DNA of 13,106 nt from Bacteriovoracaceae bacterium UBA7317 (GCA_002474345.1 DKQD01000148.1:1-13106), one strand, 5' to 3'; shown: positions 1-9,084, counted from the first letter of the stretch. The notes: generated from the sequence alone by a model not told the origin. Program-made: numbers and translations.

Positions 1-3000
1 TATTCAGTCGCCGAATGAATCCATTGATTTTCAGGAATGCCTACAACACCTTTTTTAATGGTCGCCACTTCCCCTCTTCGGGTGTAGGTGGTCTTTTGGG
101 TGACGATCGGCATGTCGCTTGCCTTGCCGGCCCCTATTGTTTTGTTGGTTGCTTGAACCCAGGTTTTTCTTTGCCTGTGGTGGCGGTCAAAATCACCGTA
201 ATGCCTTTCAAGCCCTGACGGGTCGATACTTTTTGTAAGGCGCCCATAACTGTCGTAGAAAAAGTCGGTATATTGCCTGACTGTGCCTTGTCCGGGGGCG
301 GCCTCACCAGAGCCAGAGTACTTTCTATAAATCCGCCCTTTAGAGTCATAGTCCATTTTGGTATAGATATCGTTAACACCAACACCACCACCACATTGGG
401 CATTTTTACCCGGTCTCACAATTTCTTTAACGGGCTTTTCAAAACCCCTGTATTTATCTTTTAGATACCAATAGCACTTTGTTATATCCCCATGGTTATG
501 TTGAGAAGCATTGTAAAAGTCGTGCCTCTCTTTTATTAAAAGCCCATTACCGTCGTACTCGTTGTACTTAACCGCCATGGTTTCAAAGCCATAGCCGTTC
601 GGGTTATCCCGCATGATGGTTGTTTTCGTAAGCTTCATGTCATCGATGCCCGCTATCCTATTTCCAACATTGGCGTATTCGAATTTTTGATAGCCTGTGT
701 AGGCGCCATTTTTATTCAGGGTGATTTTTTCATAAGGCATCAGGAACATATTGGTTCCGTGACCACTTTGATGAAAGGTCAGCCAGACACTTGACCAGTC
801 AAAACCTCCTCCTTTTGTCCTATTAACTCTAAGGCGGCTTTTGTGAGTTGAAAAACCAGCTCCACCATTTCTATCAGCTGCGGCTATATAGTCTTCATAA
901 TAGTATTGAACTAATCGATCGTGGCTTCTGTTTTCATGACCTGAAATAGATCGGTCCCTAATGACCGTTGTCTTAACAATCGGTGAAGCACTTTTTTGTC
1001 TTATAAGAGGGTATCTTTTGTGAGAATTTTCCTTATACCGATCGTTTGCAATAAGACCATGGTCAGGGTGATTGATGGTCCCGTAGGTAATCTCTATCCC
1101 TTCTTTTCTTTCTTTATTCCAATTCTGACCAGCGTTGATTGCATGCCCGTCATAAACCTTGACAAGAACATCTGGCCTAATTCCTCTTTTAGCATCACAA
1201 GATTTATTAAGCCTAACTTCTGCCCCGGCGTTAGCGTAACCAACAAGATCCGGGCAACCGTCACCGTTCACATCCATAAAGAAGCGAGGGTGTTTCCCCG
1301 CTTTCCAGCCTTCACCTGGTTTAACTGTAAAACCACTGGTACTGACAGCTGTTTCTTTACCAAAGCCTCTCCCCGTAGCAAACGAAACGATGATTTTACC
1401 ACTGGACTCAAATCCATAAATATCAGCAAGTCCATCACCATTTAAATCCTGTACCCCTCTGATCTCTTCTCCAAAATCCCAATTGTTATTAGCAAAACCA
1501 GAGATGTCTTTAAAGTGCTTAAAACCCGTCCCTGTGGAAACATAGATAATCGTTCGGCTTCCTCCAAAACCGATGATGTCGGCCATCCCATCCCCGTTAA
1601 CGTCAGCACAAGTTCTTTTATGTTCGCCTTCGGCCCTCCATCCATGGGTAAAACCAAACTCACGAAGAAGAAGTCCATTACTCATACCGCTGTCACTGCT
1701 TGCAAAACTTTTTCCCGAGTTAAACCAAACATGGGTCCCGGCATTCCCAAAACCTACGATGTCGGGGAGTCCATCTCCGTTAATATCACAAAGCATTCTT
1801 GGGTAATCGAGTTCTTGCCAACCCCCAGTTTTATAAGTCGGGGAAGTTTCCCCCGAACTGTGGGCCTTTCCAAGCCAGGAAATTGGCTTTTCAAATTTTC
1901 CTGGGTCATTTTGCTTCCCTAAACCAACTTTAATATTTTTCATCCCAAAGGTGATAAGGTCTGGGAGACCATCGCCATTCACATCTCTAAACTCTCTTTT
2001 TGTGTAGTCATTACAATAGGCGTACCCACCGTCTCTGGCGCATTTGTCTCTTTTATCGTTACTTGTACCGGTATTGACACTATCAGGCTTATGGTAGGCC
2101 CCAAACTTCGAAGCCGCCACATACCAATTATTATAACCCTGGCCATTTCTAGTCTTTAAGTTACTTTTATCGATCGGCTTTCCCGGAAGTGAAATAACAC
2201 CGTGGTGACTTAACCATTTATGGGTTTTACTAAACGCCACAACGTCAGAGGCCCCATCTCCATTTAAATCTGAAAAGGAATAAGACTCAGTGTCTGACCT
2301 TTCAGAGTAGGACATGATTCCCTTGCAAGTGGGGGATTTAAAGCCTTTTCCAGTTGAAACGGCCGTACAGACCCGATCGGTTAACCTCTTACTGTTTCCG
2401 ACCTGCCAGGTGTCATAGTTTTTGTCCCATCCAGAGAGGATCCAAACTAAATCCTGCAAACCATCGCCATTACTGTCAGCGACCATTTTGATATTTTTCT
2501 CGTTCTGTTGAGGGTTTCCATTGGTATTCGAGGGCCACGTTAACCACCTTCCATCTCCAGCGCCCGTAGCGAGAGGGCCATCCTTATTTCCATCGGAATA
2601 TTGAAAGGACGTTTCAGGAAGGCAGACCATGTTTCCTGACCCCCCTTCATCTTTGTGGGACTTCCCACACATCTGAATCCAGCTTAGTAAATTTCTTTTG
2701 GTTGAATAACCTCTTCTATAGTTAAGCCTGTACTCAGTCAGGCGCTCCCAACCAGACCCTTCATTGGTATCAACGTCAATCCTAAAGAGAATGTGGTGCA
2801 TATTAAACTGACGTCCGGCCCAGTACTTATCATAATCGTCGTGCCTCCAGCGGTAATTGAAGAAAACCCTTCTTGTGGTATTATCGCTGGTGTTACCGGT
2901 TCCCGTGTATCTAATTTCTCTAAGGACCGTTTCATTTTGTCCCCAGTTGGCCCAGATGACATACATATAGTTTCCACTAGTATCGGTCACCCTATGAAGA

Positions 3001-3968
3001 TGCATTTTTTGGCGGTCAGCTTGTTGCCTAAATTCAAGGATATTTCCGTTAGGTCTACGGACTTTGACTCTACAGTTGGCCATCCCATCAATATTTAAGT
3101 TACACCCAGCTCCGCTTATATGTTGCTCTATCCAAGCTTCGGTATTCCGACTGTTTGAGACCCGGTATATTGAACCCTTCCGACCGTAACTTCCACTCTT
3201 TAAAACTAAACGCTGCCCTTCAAAACATAATTTATCGTGGCCATCTTTTCCGACAGGACTTCTAAGACCACGAGGGACAGTTTGATTTCTCGAGCATCCT
3301 CTAACAGCAGTGTAGTTTTCAGTTCTATTGTAGCCTGATTGGTAATACCAATGATAGCTCGTACAAGTTCCCCACCAGTTTCTTCTTTTACAATAACTTT
3401 GTACCCAGCGGCCAGGAACCCAAACCTGCCTGGACTTTGTACAATCGTACTTTTCACTATTTGTTTGGGCGCTTTCAAACTTGGCGTTTGTTCCACATCT
3501 ATGAAGAGACGGGAGTCCAACAAGTTCCCAACCCACCCCAAAGTGACCGTTATCACCGTTGGATGAGTAGGCAAGCTGCAGTTTTGGCTCCATGGCCATG
3601 TGCCCTTTGGGGACAGTAATGGGCATTGTGTATTGGGCGGCCCCTGACTTACCGTCAACGTTGAAGGCCCCTTGGATCCGTCCCCCCATAAGACCAGTTT
3701 CGGTGTGCTTGGGAGTCTTTTGTCCGCCTCCTCGGTTATCACCAGAATGCGAACTGCCATCTCCACCAACGCGATGGACATAAGCGCCCTCACCAAACTT
3801 TCCTTGGGTCGCCGATTGAACACCACTCTCTGTCCCACCACCATAGTCACTGTCACTCGGTTCGGGATCCCCACCAGAGTACAGGGTACTCGAGGAGGTG
3901 ATGAGAAGAAGAAGTCCTGTTAGGTAAAAAAACTTTTTTAAAAAACTGCGCCAATAAAGTCCTTTCAT
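1..3968 (-). CDS. SpvB/TcB-like secreted RHS-repeat protein with seven FG-GAP motifs (C-terminus beyond left edge)
   Basis: The minus-strand frame starting at ATG 3968 stays open for 1322 codons to the left edge. The start is preceded by a GGGGAT ribosome site 8 nt upstream. Residues 1-31 look like a Sec signal peptide (basic start, then a Leu-rich core). An SpvB-type N-terminal domain covers roughly 90-430, with GAAQYTMPI at 109-117 and GVGW at 144-147. Seven calcium-type DxNGDGxxD motifs (FG-GAP/VCBS repeats) begin at 498, 567, 662, 728, 789, 841 and 899. A TcB mid/N-like region starts near RPD at 931-933. RHS-like repeats follow, such as YDSKGR near 1207 and YDSYGR near 1238. This order matches TcB/SpvB proteins, whose RHS part forms a shell around a C-terminal toxin domain; here that end is missing, so the effector is unknown. 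A Sec signal is unusual for TcB or SpvB. No TcA-like partner is visible. A Trp/Tyr/Cys-rich insert lies near 183-209. Family assignment is firm; toxin activity is inferred. Confidence 0.9.
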   Translation of the reverse strand, partial: MKGLYWRSFLKKFFYLTGLLLLITSSSTLYSGGDPEPSDSDYGGGTESGVQSATQGKFGEGAYVHRVGGDGSSHSGDNRGGGQKTPKHTETGLMGGRIQGAFNVDGKSGAAQYTMPITVPKGHMAMEPKLQLAYSSNGDNGHFGVGWELVGLPSLHRCGTNAKFESAQTNSEKYDCTKSRQVWVPGRWVQSYCKRRNWWGTCTSYHWYYQSGYNRTENYTAVRGCSRNQTVPRGLRSPVGKDGHDKLCFEGQRLVLKSGSYGRKGSIYRVSNSRNTEAWIEQHISGAGCNLNIDGMANCRVKVRRPNGNILEFRQQADRQKMHLHRVTDTSGNYMYVIWANWGQNETVLREIRYTGTGNTSDNTTRRVFFNYRWRHDDYDKYWAGRQFNMHHILFRIDVDTNEGSGWERLTEYRLNYRRGYSTKRNLLSWIQMCGKSHKDEGGSGNMVCLPETSFQYSDGNKDGPLATGAGDGRWLTWPSNTNGNPQQNEKNIKMVADSNGDGLQDLVWILSGWDKNYDTWQVGNSKRLTDRVCTAVSTGKGFKSPTCKGIMSYSERSDTESYSFSDLNGDGASDVVAFSKTHKWLSHHGVISLPGKPIDKSNLKTRNGQGYNNWYVAASKFGAYHKPDSVNTGTSNDKRDKCARDGGYAYCNDYTKREFRDVNGDGLPDLITFGMKNIKVGLGKQNDPGKFEKPISWLGKAHSSGETSPTYKTGGWQELDYPRMLCDINGDGLPDIVGFGNAGTHVWFNSGKSFASSDSGMSNGLLLREFGFTHGWRAEGEHKRTCADVNGDGMADIIGFGGSRTIIYVSTGTGFKHFKDISGFANNNWDFGEEIRGVQDLNGDGLADIYGFESSGKIIVSFATGRGFGKETAVSTSGFTVKPGEGWKAGKHPRFFMDVNGDGCPDLVGYANAGAEVRLNKSCDAKRGIRPDVLVKVYDGHAINAGQNWNKERKEGIEITYGTINHPDHGLIANDRYKENSHKRYPLIRQKSASPIVKTTVIRDRSISGHENRSHDRLVQYYYEDYIAAADRNGGAGFSTHKSRLRVNRTKGGGFDWSSVWLTFHQSGHGTNMFLMPYEKITLNKNGAYTGYQKFEYANVGNRIAGIDDMKLTKTTIMRDNPNGYGFETMAVKYNEYDGNGLLIKERHDFYNASQHNHGDITKCYWYLKDKYRGFEKPVKEIVRPGKNAQCGGGVGVNDIYTKMDYDSKGRIYRKYSGSGEAAPGQGTVRQYTDFFYDSYGRLTKSIDPSGLERHYGDFDRHHRQRKTWVQATNKTIGAGKASDMPIVTQKTTYTRRGEVATIKKGVVGIPENQWIHSATE

Positions 3969-4151
3969 TTTTTTATCCCCAATAAGAAAGCTTTTATAAA
4001 GTTAACAATCCCAATACATTTTTTTTACATGTTAAAAATCTATCAAGTTCTATTATAAGGGGCTCCAGGCTTTTTCTTTTCTTAAATTGAGAGAAAAAAA
4101 AATTGTTTAAAGTTTTAAAATTTTGTTAAAAAAGAGGGTTCTAGATAGTTG

Positions 4152-4180
4152 ATTTTAAACCATGATTAGACAGTGTCTAA
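4152..4180 (-). promoter_or_regulatory. Candidate sigma70 promoter with palindromic operator upstream of the SpvB/TcB-like gene
   Basis: On the minus strand, TAGACA (4179-4174) and TAAAAT (4157-4152) are separated by 16 nt. Each matches the sigma70 consensus at five of six positions. The -35 lies inside TTAGACAGTGTCTAA (4166-4180), a perfect palindrome with 7-bp arms around one base, as expected for a dimeric repressor site. Transcription would start near 4145, leaving a leader of about 175 nt. The palindrome is seen directly; promoter and operator roles are inferred. Confidence 0.4.
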
Positions 4181-4251
4181 AACGATAAAAGTTATTGACC
4201 ACTTTAGCTTTGGATGGTCTAAGGCCAAATCAGGATTCTATCAAGGCAATG

Positions 4252-4284
4252 CCAATTTTAAGACACGGACCTGACAAAAATTGG
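4252..4284. repeat. Inverted repeat downstream of the single-TM protein gene
   Basis: CCAATTTT (4252-4259) and AAAATTGG (4277-4284) are perfect 8-bp arms around a 17-nt loop. They lie just beyond the stop codon at 4302-4304 on the minus strand. The stem is AT-rich and lacks a downstream T run, so it is a poor terminator. Readthrough from the upstream gene into the SpvB/TcB-like gene is therefore possible. Confidence 0.35.
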
Positions 4285-4301
4285 TCTTTTCAAAAAAAGA
4301 T

Positions 4302-4883
4302 TTATTGAGTGTCGGCAAGCTTTCTGTAATAACGACCAGTGGCCGATCTTATGAGGTAAGTTCCCTTTTTAGCTTCACCATTCCAGTTATAAGAAACTTT
4401 AAACTCATCGACTTTTAGGGCGCTTCCACCATTAATAAGGAAATAAGGTTTCCCTCTTTCAAGAACCGTTTTTTCAAACCCCATGGCATTAAAAAACTGC
4501 ATGGCCCTTTTTTCTATATCCGGATGAACGGGCTCTTTTGAAAAGGTAAGTTTCTTTGTGGAGCCTTTATCGGGGACGATCAATTTTCCCTCTCTAAACA
4601 TAGCGACAAGCCTCCCTTTATGCATTGGAAACTCGCCTTTTTTTAAGACCTTAGTCGGCTCAGGAATGCTTTCTTCATAGTGGGTCTCGGGAGTTATGTT
4701 TGAAACCATGGGCACCGCTTTCGTCTCTTTGAGTTTGACGACCTTAACGGCTTTTACGGATTCTTCTCTTTTTTGAGCAGGGGCCAATTCTTTTTCTGGC
4801 CCTTGGTCTTTCACTTTATTAAAAATAAAAAGGCCTATAAAAGTCACGAACAAAAGGCCTGCTAAAACTCTTAACTTATTCAT
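4302..4883 (-). CDS. Membrane-anchored protein of unknown function (193 aa)
   Basis: I do not recognise a family. The protein has one N-terminal hydrophobic helix at about residues 4-21, after a short basic start. A Lys/Glu/Pro-rich linker follows to about 90, then a compact domain of mixed composition to the end. This suggests an inner-membrane anchor with a periplasmic C-terminal domain, possibly an uncleaved signal anchor. I chose ATG 4883 because GGGGGA ends 4 nt before it; an in-frame TTG at 4895 would overlap that ribosome site. A good promoter lies just upstream. The gene points the same way as the SpvB/TcB-like gene, which starts 333 bp further on with no strong terminator between them. 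It is divergent from the lipoprotein gene. Its C-terminal part contains SYNWNGE and ends near GRYYRKL, but no catalytic motif stands out. Confidence 0.8.
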   Translation of the reverse strand: MNKLRVLAGLLFVTFIGLFIFNKVKDQGPEKELAPAQKREESVKAVKVVKLKETKAVPMVSNITPETHYEESIPEPTKVLKKGEFPMHKGRLVAMFREGKLIVPDKGSTKKLTFSKEPVHPDIEKRAMQFFNAMGFEKTVLERGKPYFLINGGSALKVDEFKVSYNWNGEAKKGTYLIRSATGRYYRKLADTQ

Positions 4884-4925
4884 GGCTTCCCCCAAAAGGT
4901 TCTTCTTTTATTTTGTATCCCCTAT

Positions 4926-4954
4926 ATTTTAACCAGTTTTCATTTTTATCTCAA
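4926..4954 (-). promoter_or_regulatory. Sigma70 promoter for the single-TM protein gene
   Basis: On the minus strand, TTGAGA (4954-4949) and TAAAAT (4931-4926) are separated by exactly 17 nt. Five of six bases match at the -10 and four of six at the -35. Transcription would start near 4919, giving a leader of about 35 nt that contains the GGGGGA ribosome site. Confidence 0.55.
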
Positions 4955-5223
4955 AATATTTTGTTAGCTCCATGTAGGCCAAACAAAATTACAAATAAAT
5001 TGGGAAGTATAAAGAAATTAATTGGGGGTAAAAGTCCTTTTTTTGCCTTCTCTTTAACTAATCTTCCTCTATGGTTATAAAAAGGCCAATACAAAGAAAA
5101 TTGGCAACTTAACTCTTTTTCCTAATTCTCTTTTATGGTTTTAATTGAGCGAAAGTCTTTGATTTCAGTTCATTTGTGAAATCTCTTTATAAAACAATTC
5201 CATAAAACGTGGATAATAGGGGC
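4955..5223. other. Divergent intergenic region before the lipoprotein gene
   Basis: This AT-rich spacer holds no gene on either strand. A 6-bp inverted repeat, GCCAAT (5085-5090) and ATTGGC (5100-5105), surrounds a 9-nt loop. TATAAA occurs at 5076-5081 and 5188-5193, but neither has a convincing -35 at 16-18 nt, so I cannot place the plus-strand promoter. Confidence 0.5.
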
Positions 5224-8200
5224 ATGAAAAGATACGAGAAAATAATAACAATTTTTATTTTGTGGGCAATGTACGGTTGTTTACCGGATAGCTTAACTAA
5301 TTTTAATGAGGATCCACCATCCTCTCCCTACGCCACAACCCAACCCTATGAAACATCTGCGCCCCCTAATATTGTTTATGATACAGTTTCACCTTTTAAA
5401 CTCCAAAGGTTTATTCCTTCACAAAGTGGTGACTCAGGCCAGGATACGGTGGATGAATATTATAGCTCTTTCAAGCTTTACTCCACGTCATCGACCACTC
5501 CTTTCTCGACAAATAGTGAAATGACTTTTTCTATCTCACCAGGACTTCCCGATGGGCTAACCTTTAATTCAAAAACAGGAGAAGTCAGTGGAAAGGCCAC
5601 AAGTTATTTACCTAATACAACCTTTACAGTGTCAGGAACCCACGCTTCAGGGGCACAAGTGACCACGAGTTTTGACCTTTCTGTCACCACTAAAATAGAT
5701 CAGCTCAGCTACAAACAAAAAGTGGGAAAAAAGGTTCTTTTAGAATTAAGCTCCATCGTAAAAATGGAAAGCAACTATTACCTTTATAACGATGATGGCC
5801 TCTTTAGTTCCTATCACCCTATAAACGACTCAGACTACAAAACTATCATTAATCAGGAAGGTTATAAAGCGGACGTCGTTTCTGGTTCAATCAATGAAAC
5901 TTACAATACGGTGATTGCCACCATACAATCTAATGATGCTCTTTTTAAGGCCGGAGATTTTATCGATATAGGAAACAGCTATTTTGGTAAGAAAAACAAA
6001 ATTGAAAAAGTTATTTATTTTTTCGACACCTCAAGTTCCATCCTTGATTTAACCCCGTCTTTAAGTCCAGGAATAGACCAAGCTCTCGATGAGGCCGTCG
6101 AATACTCTGTAAGCCCACCTCTCACCTCCTCAAATTACCTGGTTAACTTTAACCCGAGTACGGGTGAGACAAGCGCTGACAGCAATACAGTGGACTTCCA
6201 CCCAACTCAGTTTAACTTCACGGTCAGAAATCAAAATGGAGAGGTTCAATCGACCACCCTTTGGATGGCCTTTTTTAATGGTTCTGTTACACCTGTGAAT
6301 AAGATCAACTATAAAGTGAGCACGGGAGACATTTTTAAAGTTGTTCTTGAAAATAGCTCAAATTTTAATGTGGGTGATACCCTTTCAACGAGTCTTGCGG
6401 GCACGAAGGCCACCGTTCTTTCTAAAAATTACGATACCCTTCAACTTCAAGTTACCCAAGCCGTAGACGACTCTACTTTTGATTTAGGAACCGAAGTCGA
6501 CAACCAAAGTACCTACGTTTGGCCTGAAACAAAAATTGCAGTGGGACAGAGGTTTTTCTCTGTCGATACAACAATTGATATATCACCCAATAATAGTTCG
6601 CACCTCTTTGATTTTAAAATAACTCCTGACCTTCCCTCAGGTTTAACACTGAATTCAACGACAGGCCAAATAACCGGGACGACATCCTCTACAATAAAGG
6701 ATGCTAATTTTACCATCACGGCCAAAAATATATTGGGCAAAGAAATCCAAACGAGTCTGGCCTTTAGTATTATGGACCCTCCCACGAACCTCTCCTATTC
6801 AAGAGACGTCTTCTTAACCCTTTCAGAGTCCTCTACGACTATTGATCAATTGGACCACATTGTTTCCTCCGGAGGTGCCAAGGGGATTGTTAAGAAAAAA
6901 GTTACGAACTCACCCTCAACCCCCATCCTGCTTGTCAAAGTCCTCGAAGGTGAGTTTAAGACCAATGAACAAATTGATACTTCTTATAATTTTAGTAAGC
7001 CAGTCGCTTCTATAAGCTCCATCGACTATTACGATGCTGAATTTCAGATGAGCTTTGCCTTGGATAGCTCCCTCAAAGGAAGCCTCATTATAAACGGTAC
7101 CGACGAGGCAACTGCCGACCATATAGCAAAGATTGTCCATATCGACCCAGCAAGTGACCCCGCAGACCTCTATGTGAGGATCATTAAGGGCAACTTTTCA
7201 GAGGGAACTTCCTACAACCTTAATGACACAAATAAAACGCCCGTCACCGTGAGTGACATCACCTCAGATAACCTTATGATTGGCATTCCAAGCTCCTCTC
7301 AGTCCCTCTTTTTCCCGGGGGCCTACTTCACGACTGGAGCATCCAGTGATTCAAGCTATCAGTCTAGTGGTATCGTGAATTATGTAAGCTACACCAATGA
7401 CTCTTCAATTTCTGTTAATATTCAAAAGGGTAACCCCTCATCCAATCACAAAATTTTAAATCAGTTCACTTATGAAGTCTCAAGCAGCGCCTTAGACATT
7501 TCAAGCGTTAAAACGGACTCCCTTTTTGTTGGCCACGTTGGGGAATCCTTCCGCCTGGCCCCAAGCCTTGATAAGGGGAATGAGACGAACTTAAATTTTA
7601 CCGTCTCTCCAGACCTTCCTGCTGGCCTTTCCATCAATGGTTCAACTGGAGTCATTGAAGGAACTCCAACCAATGGCATAGAAAAAACATCCTATACAGT
7701 GACAGCTTCTAACGATTCGGGCGTCACCACTCATGGCCTTAATATTAAAATTCATGAGCACTTTAAGTTAAAAGTAAATGCAAATAATAACTCTACAACA
7801 AACGCCATTTTACATATTGAAGGCCAGGGGAATAATAGAACCGACTGCAGAGTCACCCTAGACCAGATCAATAATGACACGTCAACGGATACAAAAGATA
7901 TCTTGTGCTACCTAGAAATCGGCGAAAATGACCTTCAAACAAATGGGCTCTCACTCAAGGTTGAAACGTCCGGCATCTGCCCTTTCGTTGAACACATTCC
8001 CTTTGGCTTTTTTAAGAAGAAGTATAACAAATCAAATGGTACTTCAGTCTACCAAGCAACAGGGCAATACACGGATGATGTTTGCAAAAACCAATGGAAT
8101 GGAGGCCTAGATATTCCAGAATACTCATCTCAGGATGGGATTACTAACCCCGGTACTTTTGGAACCACCTATGCGTCATGGACGGAGGTCTGCAATGGTG

Positions 8201-9030
8201 AGTGCGATGATGGAACCATAAGCGTGACACCTATTGTTTATCAAAAGTCCGGTGAAAAGAAATGCTTTAGTGATACCAACCAGGATGGTTTTTACGACGA
8301 CGGCGAAACCATCGATACCTCTAAGACAACGGAAGCTTCTTGTAATGGTGTCAATGATTCCTGGAATTACACCTGCCTCGCCCAAACGTCATCAAACATT
8401 ACTCAAACCTGCACGGGAAGTAAGCTAAGCTGTATGTCTGGACCTCTTTCAAAGCTGACCGAACTCACGCCCTCTGATATTAACAGCAGACTCGGCGTCG
8501 TCTCTGCCACGAACTCTGAGTTGAGTTATAATTATGAGGCCCCCGCCAACGTAAACGATACAGATTTGGGCAGCAACCTCAATATTTACTTAGCGAATTT
8601 CACCAAAAAAAATCAGTGTAAAAAAGAACTTTCAAATGGCCAGCCAAGTGCCTACCTCTACAATGATGTTTTGTGGGATAGTATCACAAAAAGTAACGAG
8701 GCCAATGACTCAAATGCCGGAAGGTTTCATGAGGCCAACCCCTTTTACACCTACAATTGCCTAAGTAACTCTGGAGAAATCAAGGCACGCATCAGGCTTC
8801 TTGTCAGAGAGTGGAATAGAGACTTTACAGGTAATAGTTCAATTGACCTCATTGACCCTGATTCAGTGTTACCAAGTGACAATATGGACAATACCAATGC
8901 CGTCGATAGCAACTATATTGGTACAACATGGAACCAATTTTCTGACTTCGATGATTCAGGCTCAGGTTATAATGGTGCACCGGCCTCCACTTGTAGTGAA
9001 GACGATGCTATGAGGAAGTATGCTTTTTAA
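5224..9030 (+). CDS. Large lipoprotein with He_PIG Ig-like domains and Cys-rich C-terminal region (1268 aa)
   Basis: The N-terminus has a basic start, a hydrophobic core and AMYGC, with Cys19 as the likely lipidated residue; the lipobox is degenerate. Three He_PIG-type (putative Ig-like, cadherin-fold) domains are recognisable by PxLPxGLxxNxxTGxxxG: about residues 100-155, 462-516 and 790-843. Between them, about five copies of a weak beta module have a hydrophobic strand followed by a GxF-like turn (near 218-266, 370-433, 552-602, 630-683 and 714-764). Residues from about 860 on are Cys-rich and unlike any family I know. They include a calcium-loop-like DTNQDGFYDDGE at 1017-1028. It is probably an outer-membrane or surface protein for adhesion or structure; this is inference from the domains. 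I prefer ATG 5224 because AGGGG precedes it, although very closely. An in-frame GTG at 5209 adds five residues but has no ribosome site. The sequence is open throughout and ends at a clear terminator. Confidence 0.88.
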   Translation: MKRYEKIITIFILWAMYGCLPDSLTNFNEDPPSSPYATTQPYETSAPPNIVYDTVSPFKLQRFIPSQSGDSGQDTVDEYYSSFKLYSTSSTTPFSTNSEMTFSISPGLPDGLTFNSKTGEVSGKATSYLPNTTFTVSGTHASGAQVTTSFDLSVTTKIDQLSYKQKVGKKVLLELSSIVKMESNYYLYNDDGLFSSYHPINDSDYKTIINQEGYKADVVSGSINETYNTVIATIQSNDALFKAGDFIDIGNSYFGKKNKIEKVIYFFDTSSSILDLTPSLSPGIDQALDEAVEYSVSPPLTSSNYLVNFNPSTGETSADSNTVDFHPTQFNFTVRNQNGEVQSTTLWMAFFNGSVTPVNKINYKVSTGDIFKVVLENSSNFNVGDTLSTSLAGTKATVLSKNYDTLQLQVTQAVDDSTFDLGTEVDNQSTYVWPETKIAVGQRFFSVDTTIDISPNNSSHLFDFKITPDLPSGLTLNSTTGQITGTTSSTIKDANFTITAKNILGKEIQTSLAFSIMDPPTNLSYSRDVFLTLSESSTTIDQLDHIVSSGGAKGIVKKKVTNSPSTPILLVKVLEGEFKTNEQIDTSYNFSKPVASISSIDYYDAEFQMSFALDSSLKGSLIINGTDEATADHIAKIVHIDPASDPADLYVRIIKGNFSEGTSYNLNDTNKTPVTVSDITSDNLMIGIPSSSQSLFFPGAYFTTGASSDSSYQSSGIVNYVSYTNDSSISVNIQKGNPSSNHKILNQFTYEVSSSALDISSVKTDSLFVGHVGESFRLAPSLDKGNETNLNFTVSPDLPAGLSINGSTGVIEGTPTNGIEKTSYTVTASNDSGVTTHGLNIKIHEHFKLKVNANNNSTTNAILHIEGQGNNRTDCRVTLDQINNDTSTDTKDILCYLEIGENDLQTNGLSLKVETSGICPFVEHIPFGFFKKKYNKSNGTSVYQATGQYTDDVCKNQWNGGLDIPEYSSQDGITNPGTFGTTYASWTEVCNGECDDGTISVTPIVYQKSGEKKCFSDTNQDGFYDDGETIDTSKTTEASCNGVNDSWNYTCLAQTSSNITQTCTGSKLSCMSGPLSKLTELTPSDINSRLGVVSATNSELSYNYEAPANVNDTDLGSNLNIYLANFTKKNQCKKELSNGQPSAYLYNDVLWDSITKSNEANDSNAGRFHEANPFYTYNCLSNSGEIKARIRLLVREWNRDFTGNSSIDLIDPDSVLPSDNMDNTNAVDSNYIGTTWNQFSDFDDSGSGYNGAPASTCSEDDAMRKYAF

Positions 9031-9031
9031 A

Positions 9032-9064
9032 GACCCTTTCAATGAAAGGTGAAAGGGCCTTTTT
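9032..9064 (+). terminator. Rho-independent terminator of the lipoprotein gene
   Basis: CCCTTTC (9034-9040) and GAAAGGG (9051-9057) form a perfect 7-bp stem with a 10-nt loop. Five T residues follow (9060-9064). It begins 4 nt after the TAA stop. The minus strand also has a T-rich tail, so the element could serve the convergent remnant at 9085 as well. Confidence 0.85.
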
Positions 9065-9084
9065 AATGGATGAATTAACCAATA

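Noticed and set aside
996..1922. Plus-strand open frames antisense to the FG-GAP repeats
   Set aside because: They mirror repeated DxNGDGxxD codons of the real minus-strand gene and have no ribosome sites or recognisable domains.
1141..2490. The regularly spaced FG-GAP coding repeats as a possible CRISPR array or DNA-level tandem repeat
   Set aside because: The similarity is at the protein motif level with variable spacing of about 52-95 residues; the DNA copies are not identical.
3206..3874. A 222-codon minus-strand open frame
   Set aside because: It is offset by one base from the SpvB-domain frame, which continues unbroken through it with clear family motifs. The same offset frame yields further spurious frames at 134-403, 1442-1678 and 2738-2977.
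4252..4284. The CCAATTTT/AAAATTGG hairpin as a terminator
   Set aside because: The stem is AT-rich, the loop is 17 nt and no T run follows on the minus strand.
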